The notes below the pieces were generated by a model that was not told where the DNA came from, made no database searches, and worked only from the letters and a program-made list of their open reading frames with translations. The position numbers and the translations under genes were made by a program. Of a stretch of DNA of 64,000 nucleotides, positions 1 through 10,598 are shown piece after piece. The DNA is from Tiliqua scincoides. Lineage: Eukaryota; Chordata; Lepidosauria; Squamata; Scincidae. The stretch is from positions 107,587,307-107,651,306 of the forward strand of contig NC_089822.1 in the NCBI RefSeq assembly GCF_035046505.1, written 5' to 3'. Position 1 is the stretch's first letter. Each line of letters opens with the position of its first letter.

Positions 1-50
1 CAGAGTGAATGTATCTAAATACAGATGGAACAAAGAGAATCATCTTGGCT

Positions 51-68
51 TGCCTGCCTGCCTGCCTC
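51..68. repeat. TGCC tetranucleotide microsatellite
   Basis: About four units of TGCC in tandem. It is a short simple repeat with no associated gene. Confidence 0.8.
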
Positions 69-371
69 TCCTACTTTCTCCATGCAAATTGTAATATCAG
101 TTCCCAATACCAATTACATTGTCACCCAGCCAAGATTTTCCTCGCATGGCCAGAATTTTGTTCTCTTAGATAGATGCCAGAATTGGATGATCCAAAGTTA
201 GAGAGATAATTCAGCACAAGTAATTTTTTGTCTCTGGCAGCAGCATTGCTGAAGGCTCTGGGACAAAGCCCTGTGTTGGAACACCCAATGGCACATTGGG
301 CTTTCCTGCTCCCCCCCCCAGCTTACAGGATTCTCCTGCCACCCCCAACAGCCTTTGGTTAAATCTCCTAG

Positions 372-760
372 AGCAGTGCTTCTCTCTGGGAGTTTGAGAA
401 CCCAGGGTAAGTATTTGCGGGGGCAGGAACTGGGATGGAGGGGATGTCCCAAGGACACCACAGCGATCATGGTGCATTTACACATACCTGGGGGGACTGT
501 GCAGCCTCCTGGATGGTTCTGGAGGCTCACAGCCTCCTTCACGAGCCTCCCTCCACTGCCCACTTGCAGTTTGGGAGGTTCCATGCCTCACAGCTCCGAC
601 CGCAAACTGGAAGTGGGCTCTGACTGCAGATCGGAGCCCACTGCAGTGGAGAGGAAGCTCATGGAGGGGGCTGCAAGCCTCCAGGACCATATGGGAGTTT
701 GCACGGTTCCCTCAAGTATTTGTAAATGTGCCTGGGTTCCCGCAGCGCTGCAATCGCTGT
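372..760. mobile_element. Degraded hAT-like non-autonomous element
   Basis: The left part has a CAGTGCTTCTC-type end followed by wording close to the elements at 41098 and 56121 (a 'gtaagtatttgcgggg' block). The GC-rich interior gives only spurious reading frames. It ends against the CR1 at 762. No right terminal repeat or target duplication was found, so the family call is by resemblance. Confidence 0.35.
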
Positions 761-761
761 G

Positions 762-1041
762 AACATAAGAACATAAGAACAGCCCCACTGGATCAGGCCA
801 TAGGCCCATCTAGTCCAGCTTCCCGTATCTCACAGTGGCCCACCAAATGCCCCAGGGAGCACACCAGATAACAAGAGACCTCATCCTGGTGCCCTCACTT
901 GCATCTGGCATTCTGACATAACCCATTTCTAAAATCAGGAGGTTGCGCATACACATCATGGCTTGTACCCCATAATGGATTTTTCCTCCAGAAACTTGTC
1001 CAATCCCCTTTTAAAGGCGTCCAGGCCAGACGTCATCACCA
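762..1041 (-). mobile_element. CR1 LINE 3' end, 5'-truncated
   Basis: The element begins with the reverse complement of the CR1 terminal repeat (gaacataagaacataagaac). It continues through the block reading 'gatcaggccataggccc' and runs into the coding sequence for the last residues of the reverse transcriptase ORF (KFLEEKSI-type). The same sequence recurs at 52514 and 58783. It is a dead 5'-truncated copy of about 280 bp. Confidence 0.9.
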
Positions 1042-3196
1042 GGCTGTGGCGCCATCAGGGCATCCATTTATGGGTCACTCTCTTTAACGGGCAAGTGACC
1101 CTTTTAGGTTCCAATGGTGGGTCACAACCCACCACCTGAGGTGGGTCCTAGAGGTTCCCTGATAATGCAAGGGTTTTGGGGGATGCTTCCATTTGCAGAT
1201 GGGGGTACTGAATGTAATGGCAGTTGCTTGGCCAACTCATGCCACCATTACTACAGGTACGGGGGGGTGGTGGTGGTTCAGAATTGGCCTTCCCGGGTAG
1301 GATTTCCTACCCATGTGGACACTTGATCAGTGCCCAACTGTGCCACCCCCTGATGCCAGCCCTCTCTGGCAGGTCAAAAGAGGGAAGTGGAATAGGGCAA
1401 GGCAAGAAAGCAGGGCCCACCACTGGAACAGGCCACACCAAAGGCATTTTATGCAAAAGTCTCTATCTGCAACCCCCCCCCCTCCATTTTCAATATTATA
1501 CAGTAATATTTGCATCTTGCCTAAGGGAAAAATACACTCAACAGTCAATGCTTGCTGCCCGGTTACCATGGAAATGGAGTCCAAGGGAGTGTGGAGGACT
1601 TGAAGAAAAACCTCCGTGTTGTGAAGAAAATTGTGCTTTCACTTTTGGAAGGGACCCAACATTCACTTTAAGATCTAAAGAAACTTTCTTTGCGTATAAA
1701 GCCAAGCTGGGAGGGAAGTCATGTCTGAGGGCAATGTGCTTTTTGCCAGCAATGAAGAAGAGATGATGCTTAAGGCAACTGGAAGGTTAAACAAGACTGA
1801 AAATTGTCCTGTTAGCTGCTGTATAATTTCTTGGGTGTTTGTATTACAATACATCTCCAAATAGCAGCTCACCCATAATAGTTGTTCCGTATAATTCATG
1901 TTGCTATCCAATATTAATAGTTAGTGATCTGTTGTTTCTGAGTGCCCACACACATGCTCCATAATATTTACAACAGCCCAGTAAGGTAGGCCAGTATCAG
2001 AATCCTCATATTGCAGATTGGATGGAGTGAGGTTCAGATGAAGAAAGATTGGTTTCCTGATGGCCATCTAACATTAATCCCTGCCTGAGGTGGCATTCAA
2101 ACCAGGAACCTCTCAGCAGATGCTCCTTCTGCATCCTCCCACACCTGAAAGTCCTACATGGGGCTACTCAAATCTGTGCCAGAAATTGAGCTGGTGCAGA
2201 TGTGAGTAGAGTCATAGGTGCTGCCGGGAGCCTGAAGGGAACTGATATTCCCTTTCCTAAGGAGAGCTCCGACTGTCTCCCTGGCCCATGGGATACAGCA
2301 GTGGCTGTTTCAGCACAATATCAGGCAGCCCTGATAGGATTGGGCTGTAAATATGTTTTTATAGAGCCACCATACAAGGTTCTTTATCTTGGTTAGGTGG
2401 TTTGCATTTTATTCTCTATGTGAGGCATGGCGAACTGGCAATCTGTAGGCTGCATAGACCCTGTGCTAGCAAATTCTGTGGCCTCTATTTCCTCACTACC
2501 GTTGACTCCCAGTGTTCCATTTCTCACCTGTTAGATGAGAAATGGCACCTTGCACATTAGTTTGAATCTAGCCAGAGCTGCTGTTTGAGTGCATATGCTC
2601 CAGAAGTTGTGCTGGCTGGGTAAAGCATAAGAGAATTGTGACAATCACTTCTCCCCCTACCACTAAGTGTCCATAGAAATGGGAAATTCCCTCAAGGACC
2701 ATGCACCAACAGAAGTCTCTGGGTTGGTTTCCCATTTATAAATAGGAGAGGTGCTTAGTGTTTAGGAGAGTTTCACACTGTGCCTTGGCTGAAATACTTG
2801 TTCCCTAAGTCCAGAGAAACAGCAGATGGTGGCCCATCTTCAGCATGTAGAGCAGTGATTCTCAGTCAGCTTTCACCAAGGAAAGGTAGATTGCCATGGG
2901 GTCTCTGGGGTGATCTCCCAGTTCAAGCTGGGAGGAGCATATACCATCAAGAAGAGGCCCGCCAAGGTCTGCAGTCTGAAGGCTTTTGATTCTCTCCAAC
3001 CATTCTGCTGAAGCTGGGCTGTGATGATGTCGCTGCTAGGAGGCCTCTATTCCATGGCTGGACCCTAACTGAAAAATTTGTCCATCCTACTCTAGAGCGG
3101 TTTTGGGAGTAACATTGTATACCAGAACAGAATGCCAAAAGGCACAAGAAATCAGACATCTTCAAGTTAAGTGGAGCATGGCTGACATCTAGTGCT
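1042..3196. other. Intergenic stretch, no gene recognised
   Basis: Reading frames here (for example near 1224-1766) lack domains, splice context or biased composition. Around 1965-2110 there is a faint L2/MIR-like segment ('cagcccagtaaggtaggcc' followed by a gapped 'attgcagat' block). Nothing else was recognised. Confidence 0.5.
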
Positions 3197-3790
3197 TGTT
3201 CGTGCACACCACAATGAACACTCGAGACAACTTGAGCTGGGAGAAAGGGCCACTTTATTACCAAGTAACATATTATAGGAGAGGCAGAGAGAGACCTGCA
3301 GTTGCTGGGGCAGCAATGCATCCGTGGTGCGGAGGCTGGACCAGAATCGTATCTGTCCCCCGGGTGCACCCGACTCCAAGCCAGGCCCCATTACAGGCGG
3401 CGCGGCTTATCCAGGTCTTCACCCCGTGAAGGGGTGAGGCAGCTGGACTGCAGGCAATGCCACCTCGAGTCGCCAAGCCTCTGGGGTGGCCCCACAGTCC
3501 TGGTCAGGGCCCCATCCCAGCCCTCATGCCGCTGGGCCCCTGAGGACTGAAAGTGGGTTCTGTCCTGCCTAAGCCGCCTGAAGGTGCACCCCCAAGTCCA
3601 GCTCACGCCTTCTACCCCGCACCACCTGCCACGTGCAAAAGCGGAAGAGGGCCGGGCGCTGGTGCCCTAAGAACCCTCTGGGCCTGCCCAGCTCCCAGTC
3701 CCTGTCCAATCCCCTCTCAGGGGAGGAGGCTCTTGTGTCCCTGGTTGGCCGGACAAAGCTCCGATCCAGCTTCATACTTTGGAAGTATGA
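3197..3790 (-). mobile_element. Candidate solo LTR, GC-rich
   Basis: On the minus strand a GC-rich block is followed by an AATAAA signal (plus-strand TTTATT at about 3253) and then about 55 bp ending ...GAACA, the layout of an LTR R/U5 end. Nothing like gag or pol flanks it. No target duplication could be fixed, so both ends are approximate and the call is tentative. It would be an old fossil LTR without an internal region. Confidence 0.3.
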
Positions 3791-4190
3791 AGGAAGGAAG
3801 CATTCCTTTCCTTCCTTGCAAATGTAAAATATCCTATAGGAGTTGCTCTATGTGTGGCAATGAAAGAGTTGGGGGTGAGACTGCTCAGAGCTGAAAAGGT
3901 CTGTTTCTATTGCTGAATTGTTATGTACTTAGCTCCATCATTTGCAAGTCAAGGAACCCTAATGACTTGATTTCTTTCAGACTTTTAGAGGTGAGTAAGC
4001 ATGCACTTTCCTAGAAGCCCTCAGCTAATGATTGAGTATATCAGGTTTTGACTGGTTCAAGCAATATTTTCAACCCTTCAAAGCTGAAAAAACATTAATC
4101 TACCAAGCTCAAGAGAAGAACAAATAGAACAAATTCGTTTAAGCGGACCTATCATGCAGTGTCTCTAATAATTTACGATAACAGTTAGGC

Positions 4191-4385
4191 CAGTGGTTCT
4201 CACACATGTAGCACCGGGACCCACTTTTTAAAATGAGAATCTGTCAGGACCCAAAGGAAGTGATGTCATGATCGGAAGTGACATCATCAAGCAGAGAAAT
4301 TTTTAGCAATCCTAGGCAGCAATCCTACCCACACTGACCCAGGAGTAAGTCCCATTTACTATCATTGTTAAAAGAATATACATAG
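4191..4385 (+). mobile_element. hAT-like MITE fragment
   Basis: It starts with CAGTGGTTCTC and continues 'caccgggacccacttttt' and a TGATGTCATG block, matching the complete element at 32409-32764 over most of its left half. The right terminal repeat is missing. The interior includes the 'gcaatcctacccacact' wording also seen in the 32.4 kb copy. Confidence 0.65.
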
Positions 4386-4717
4386 TGTTGATGCAACTCT
4401 GCTGTCCAGAGGGGACAGGATGCTGTCCAGAAGGGGTCAAGCTATGGCCCAGTGACTCTCCTCTTTTCCCCCTGTTCTCTCTGTGATCCTTGTAGGGTGT
4501 GGCCCTAACCCTTTATCCTTCCCTTCTCCTCTGAGCACTTCCTCTTGGCCTCTGACTACTGACCTGTTAAGATGGCACACAGCAGGGCTCTGATGCCCAT
4601 GCCATCTTGAGCACATGGCATACAGGGCGAGGCAGCTCTAGGGCCTTGCTATCTAAGTAATAGCTGAACCTCTGATCCTAATCAGATGCTGTAACAATAC
4701 ACTCAATGGAACTGTAA

Positions 4718-5400
4718 GTGTCAGGTTTTTGGCATCCCAGGCATGAGATTGTTATTAGCCAGGATGTGGCAGGAGGTCCTGATATCTGGGCCTGGTGTGA
4801 AGCAATCAGCTGCACCTGTTGCAGGTGGGAGTCACATGACTCTGGGAAGATGTGTGCAGAGTCACGTAGGCTATGGTGGAGTGGTGCAATGCACTACTGG
4901 ACAGCCAATCAGAGTGGGTCACAAGACTGTCTTGTGACTATAAGGTCGCCCTACTCTGATTGGCTGGCCCCAGTATATATGGGGCAAGCACAGACACCAA
5001 GGTGTGGGTTGTTGTGGAGGAGTTTCTGTGTGCCATGCTGTTGGTTTGTATATTGATTTTGGACTGCCTTCTTGTGACTGTGACCTGCTGTATCCCTGAC
5101 TTCTGGACCATTTGACTGACTACTCTTCTGCCTGCTCCTTTTGCCAATACATGCTTCTGCAACAAACAAGCCTGTGTCTGCTTCCTTGGCTCTGTCTGGG
5201 ATTGCCTGCTTCTTTTGCTATCTCCCTACGTTCCCGTGCCATTCTGCTATCGGGAAAGCAAGGGCTATCCTCCCCTGCTGACCTGGTAGTAAGTAAATAA
5301 ATTCTTTTTTGCAACTTTAACAAGCCTCTTTGTCTTTTTTTATTGAATAGAAGTCAGCCGGGTGAGGGAGGTTCCCTGGGGTGATACCCAAGGGGGAGGG
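4718..5400 (+). mobile_element. Candidate solo LTR with promoter-like U3
   Basis: The segment starts TGTCAGG. It has a CCAAT box (agccaatcagag, about 4900), an inverted CCAAT (ctgattggctgg, about 4955), a TATA-like run (gtatatatgggg, about 4973) and an AATAAA near 5297. That order is typical of an LTR U3-R-U5. No internal retroviral sequence is adjacent and no target duplication was found, so the right end is approximate. A host promoter is the alternative, but no downstream exon was seen. Confidence 0.4.
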
Positions 5401-5440
5401 GTCTGCTGCTTAAGCTACTCTGCTTCCCCCCCCCAAAGAG

Positions 5441-7856
5441 GAAACTATTTTTAATTTCCTCCAACACAGTTAAAAGTATTTGTTGACATCAATGGGGAAT
5501 GTGGCTTGAGTCCCACATCGTATGCAGTATGTGTGACTAGAGCTGGATTTGAACCTCAAACTATGAGCAGAGTTGCCTTACACTTCTTCACCCAAAAGTA
5601 AGCCACTTCCTTCATTGTCTTCATTCCCTAGACAGCATGCACAGAATAATAGCCAGGCAGCCCAGTCCCAACCTGCACTGGAACAGGCAGGCCAATTGGT
5701 CTGCACTGTATCCAGCACAGGATAGGAGGTAGCTGTGGCACAACTTGGAGTTAGGGGATATTTATTCTCTTTCCCTGTGTTGCGTGCCAACCACCCCTAT
5801 GGGGTTACTCAGATCTCTGTCAGCAAAATTGCTGATGCAAATCCAAGCAGCCTGATATAATGCTTGACCAGCAGGGAGGGGGGTTAGGATCTGGCCTAAG
5901 GTGCTGAGGCCACTCACCCCAGGCCTGGTCCACCCACTGGTCTGCCCTCTTCTTGCCCCAACCTCCCCCTTCCATCCTCCCACTACCATCTCCAATCCCC
6001 TACTCCAGCCGGCCTTGGCTGGAGCATATTTAACAGCCTGGGGCCTGGATCCAGCACAGGGTAGCCAGCGTGCATCTTTGCTTCTGCCCAGCCTCCTCCA
6101 GAGTAGTCATGAACATGCTTTACAGCATGTTTCCAACACTCCTGGGTCGATGAAAGGGACTTGTGCCAGCCAAAGACAAGGTAAGGGTTGCCCCCTTAAG
6201 CATTTGCTATTCCACGTGCTTCAGTAACTCTTGCCCCTCTCCTCAGGCATACAAAGATAATCATGTGAGTTAAACAGTTAATCATGTACCACAAAGAGGA
6301 AATGTAAAAGTGTAACACACAGCTTACAAAGTCACTCATCTGGAAACTTTTTGTCCCAATCGATTTACTTTGGAAAGTCTGTTTCCAATTAATACCCTCC
6401 TAGAGGGCAGCCATAATGCACTAGGTATGTAGTTGCAAAATAATACACAACAATAAAACTCAACAGGGCAAGGAGGGGTCAGTGGTTATGTGTAGGTCAT
6501 CATTAGTGATTCTTTGTAAACCTCTGAGCTATTTTAGGCTTGTCATCTGGCAAAGGTTTTTGGATCAAAGTTTAAATAAAAATAGTCTGCGTTTCCATGT
6601 GCTGGTTTTATGTGTTAAAATACAGGGTTTTTGTGAGGAAAAGGCTACTTGACCAAATCTGTTAAGTAAAGTTAACCAGACTTAAGCATTTGTTTTCACA
6701 ACTAGTCTTTTCCTCTCCAATTGCCAAACTTTGTTCACTTGTGTTTTACAGTCCACTCAATATCATTGTTATATTGTTGCATTCCAGAGTTTTCTATGTT
6801 CTCATGGTTTTCCTCTCAGCCTTGATAGGTGATCATTTTTGGATATAAAATGCAGTTGCAACCAGTCCAGTATGTAAAGCGCTCCTTAAAGGTGAACTGT
6901 TCCTTTAACTAAAAAGCTCTCTTATTTGTAGGTTCAAGCAGTCTACTATGTAAAGCGCTCCTTAAAGGGGAACTGTTCCTTTAACTAAAAAGCTTTCTTA
7001 TTTGTAGGTTCAAGCACACTCTGTTACTTCCCTGTTCAGCAAAGTAGAAAGATTAGTGCTGAATTTTCCTTAATGACCCCTTATTTAGTCAGCTTTAGTT
7101 CCTCACATTGTGTTTTGCATGCATGAAATTGCTATTTTCATTCCACTAGGAAGAAAAATGTGAAATAAGGTAGCCTCCCCATCTGTAGGTTTGGAACCCT
7201 TCGATTTGATCCACCATGGCTTCCAAAGCTATGTCAGGAGGACCAACTGAAGACTCCCAGATGCAATGTGAGTTCACATCTGGGAGGTCTTCAGAGGTCA
7301 TGCACAACCTTGCCATGCCTCAGAATGTCTGCCAGAGCCTTCTGACAGGCAGTTCCGGTTTAGTGAAAAACCTCAGAACACAAGGTCTGACCACATATTT
7401 CATTATCTGCAGTTTTTGGCATGGGGAGGGGGCTGGGCTTGGGAATGGAACCCCTGTGGATGTCAAGTGAGGAGCTGTAAACCAATAAATTAACACACAC
7501 ACACACACCATGGAGAGCAACAACCTACTAAGTAAGAGACAGTTTAGCAGTAATCATCAGCTATGCTGAACAAGAAAGTAATAAAATGAGCTAAACCTTC
7601 AAACAGAAGTCCATCAGCTAGACCATAACTGACTGAAACTTTCTGGCAAAATATTTTGGCCATGGGGAAGTACACTATCCAATACGGTAGTAAAACTTCA
7701 CATTTGTATAGCATTTTTGAGTGTTCACAATGTTTCCCGTGTATTTTCCTACAGCAGCCTTGTAAAGTAAGTTAGAATGATCATGAGATGAGGAGAGGGG
7801 GTCAGAAGCTTGCTCAAGGCTACGTGCTGCATTTTAGAAGGCAAAGAAATGACAGT
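5441..7856. other. Intergenic stretch, no gene recognised
   Basis: Only short unsupported reading frames occur. The stretch contains an old MITE-like end near 5885 (ttaggatctggcc), the 76-bp tandem duplication listed separately, a short CA repeat near 7495-7508 and an L2/MIR-like piece around 7700-7830. Confidence 0.5.
6865..7016. repeat. 76-bp tandem duplication
   Basis: Two adjacent copies (6865-6940 and 6941-7016), each holding 'tatgtaaagcgctcc' and 'cttatttgtaggttcaagca'. They differ at only a few positions, so the duplication is fairly recent. Confidence 0.9.
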
Positions 7857-8057
7857 GGGCGAAATCCTAACCCCTTATGTCGGTGCTTTTCAGCACCGAC
7901 ATGAGGGCAATGCAGCTCCAAGGTAAGGGAACAAACATTCCCTTACTTTGAGGAGGCCTCTGTGAGTGACACCCAACTGCAGGATGCAGCACATGTCCCA
8001 TTGGCACCGTTCTGCCAGTGCTGGAAAGCACTGACATAAGGGGTTAGGATTGCACCC
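7857..8057. mobile_element. MITE with 'ATCCTAACC' terminal repeats
   Basis: About 200 bp with imperfect terminal inverted repeats (aatcctaaccccttatgtc on the left, gacataaggggttaggatt on the right). A nearly perfect hairpin, ggtgcttttcagcacc, lies next to the left end. The same family occurs at 36645 and 45656, sharing the 'actgcaggatgcagcac' core. Confidence 0.75.
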
Positions 8058-8122
8058 AGTGTCATTTTTTACTCATCTTGGTATTTGCATGTTAAAAAAA
8101 CAACAACAAGGAGATTATTGCA

Positions 8123-8583
8123 GGGGGATAAGAATAGGCCCTCAGTTTGGCTGTACTTGTCGTAAGAGGCGACTAAACAGCCACCGGGTAAATGGGATTC
8201 GTCAGCCTGGGAAGGCAGGTCATCTGAGAGAAGGAAAACTCTGATCCCAAACCTCCACTGCCTTGTGGCTACATCCAGTTATGGAAGAGGCTTCAGGAGT
8301 CAACCTCGAGGCAAAATCCGGAGCCGGAGTCCCTGAGGCAGTTCATGGCTGAACACAGTCACGTTCTGGCAACTCCTGCGATGCCACTGGAACCAACTGT
8401 ATTGGCCTCTGCCTTTCCATTGGACCATTTCAGCGACGTGGAGAGGGGGGATTTGCTGCATGGGTAACAGCCTATCCTCCATACCTACTTTACCCAGGCT
8501 TCACGCACTGGAGAGGACACTCTGTTCCAGAACCACCATTCAGAGCGTGACACCATAGTCTTCCGAGACTGAAGGATGCCAAC
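8123..8583 (+). mobile_element. LINE deletion derivative: 5' head joined to 3' tail
   Basis: 8123-8512 matches, in reverse complement, the 5' untranslated part of the LINE at 37917-40010 ('cagtttggctgtacttgtcg' through 'actggagaggacactc'). It then joins directly to the 3' end seen at 10238 and 34872 ('ccagaaccaccattcagagc' ... 'gagactgaagg'). The whole coding region is missing. The result is a compact element of about 460 bp holding only the two ends of its parent, so it may be a non-autonomous derivative moved by the parent's machinery. Confidence 0.8.
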
Positions 8584-9358
8584 AAGAAGATTCATGATCT
8601 TCTGTTGTTAGAATAGTGTGGCCTTGTCTGGTACATACTGTAGAATTTTCTGTGGCATTTGAGAACTGTAATAGAATTTTTGCAGAATTTCTACGTAGGA
8701 GCTGTGAGAATTCATATGCAATGAAGGGAAAAGCTGTAGCAGTAACTGGCAACTGGAATAATAAACTACTTTGAGCTTAATCACAGGATGATTCAGGTAG
8801 TCTTCATGATTGACAAAAAGACTAAAAACAGTAGCTGAAACATATGAGCCACTTCTGTATTATCTTTGGGCTCAGTAAAGGTCTCCTGAGTAAGCCCACC
8901 AAATAATACCACAGCTTCCCCTTCTTATCTCCTACTGTACCTGCCTTTCCAAAAATTCATTTATGAATATTCCCCTTTTACAGGTGGAATGAGGGACTGA
9001 AGCTGAGATTCAGTGATTGCCAAGAGAATGGCTACAGTGCATGGTTCAGAGCTGGGCTAGCCTAGTGATTCAGAGCTTGAAGGAAGAATCAGAACTTCCT
9101 TGATTCAAATGGTCCATCTCTGACAAGATGATGCCAGAAATTGGTTGGGTGACTCAAAATATTAAGATCCAAAAATGTGATCTATCAGATGTATGGAGCG
9201 AAGTATTTAAATTGGCAACCCACTCTTAGTAGAGGCCAACATTAACACACTTGCTGACACACATACTATAAATACATCAGGTAGTTCAGTTCACAAGCTG
9301 TCGCTCTTCCAGCTAACACAGCCCTGTTCATCTTGACACATGCATAATCAAAGGCAAC
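8584..9358. other. Intergenic stretch, nothing recognised
   Basis: No gene, repeat family or RNA gene was recognised between the LINE derivative and the polyadenylation-like signal near 9371. Confidence 0.4.
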
Positions 9359-9839
9359 AGCAAATTTGCTTTATTAAGCAAAAATGTTACAGCAGGTGCA
9401 ACCGATTAAAATGAAATGATTGAGCTTGGAAATCAATTCTCAATACATTCGGATTAAGCAGCTTCAGACTAACAACCAACAAAAATCACAACCACTTTTC
9501 CTATTCGCGCTCATTTACCATGTGCGCAGGTCAAGTGGTCAGCTTAACTTGGAATAGGTCTGTGGAAAGCTGACAAGTTGCCAGTGCATTGTGACCTTGA
9601 TCCTTGTTGCCAACAGTGATCTTCTCTCTGCTGCATAGACTCTTGCTTGCTATCTTTATAGTCATGTTGGTGTCACCTTTAGGAATAAAGACTTTCTGAT
9701 TTTGGGGCAGTGACTCTCTTAATTGGATTTTGTTTTTATGTTGTGCATACCATTTACCCCACTGTCCTTTGCCCAGTTCCATAAATGTTATTTCTATGGG
9801 CCTGCATTTGGGCATGTTTTCTTGGATAATAATTCCCAT
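9359..9839 (-). other. Unidentified 102-codon frame with nearby poly(A) signal
   Basis: A frame at 9531-9839 has non-repetitive composition, two N-terminal-half prolines around a single Cys, an NMT glycosylation sequon and a C-terminal part with two further cysteines. Its first codon directly follows a possible splice acceptor (tgttgtag). On the same strand an AATAAA lies near 9371-9376, about 155 bp past the stop. I do not recognise the protein. It could be a terminal exon, a retrocopy or a chance frame, and no neighbouring exon was found. Confidence 0.25.
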
Positions 9840-10237
9840 CTACAACATCTATTAGTCTCAGCTATTCCTCTCCATAGAAAGCAAGTTCCTCTTTTTAGCA
9901 GCACATCCCCAGATGGTGCTGTTTGAAGTAATTCCTCTATAGACACACAGCTTGCTCTGCACTCCCTTCTTTTTTTCAGTCTCCTAAAAGCAAATACACT
10001 CAAGCAACTCCTCCTCTCTTCACACACATTTGCTAAGGCAGCAAATCTTTGGTCAATCCTCATAAGCCATATAGCTTTCAGAGTAATTAACTAAACAACT
10101 GTTCAGTGAGATATGTTTGATATCATATCAACCACATGAGAACAAAATTAACCTGTGACCATTTCTAGCTGGTAGTGGTAGAAACTGTCATGCAAAGCCA
10201 ACTACTGGTGGTGTTATCTTGAACAGCAGTTCTGTGT

Positions 10238-10590
10238 TGTTGGCAACCTTCAGTCTCGAAAGAATATGGTATCGCGCTCTGAATGGTGGTTCTGGAACAG
10301 CGTCTAGTGTGGCTGAAAAGGCCGATTCGGGAGTGACAATCCCTTCCACACTGGGAGCAAGTGCAGTCTGTCCCTGGTCTGTCTCCCTGGCTATGGGCCT
10401 TCCTTCTTTGCCTCTTAGCCTCAGACGAACAGCAGTAGCGTCCCAGGAAAAGGGTGCAACATCATCCTGGAGCTGTGTGAGTAAAAAACGGCTGCTGCCA
10501 TGAAAAATGCAATACAGCCATGTTCAGTCAGAGATGTGGCAAATTACCGACGCACACTGAAGGCTTATGGCATAGATACAAGGGCTGAGT
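10238..10590 (-). mobile_element. 3' end of the endonuclease LINE, with C-terminal zinc finger
   Basis: On the minus strand one frame reads through a cysteine/histidine motif (CSQCGRDCHS, then RIGLFSHTRRC), typical of a zinc finger at the C-terminus of some LINE ORFs. The frame continues into the tail 'ccattcagagcgcgatacca'. In the copy at 34872 the next codon is TAG; here it reads TAT. The inner limit is approximate. It is the same family as 8123-8583 and 37917-40010. Confidence 0.7.
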
Positions 10591-10598
10591 GGTGAATC

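Noticed and set aside
7216-7470. An 84-codon frame with a good ATG context
   Set aside because: No domain, no repeat match and no splice or poly(A) context; treated as chance.
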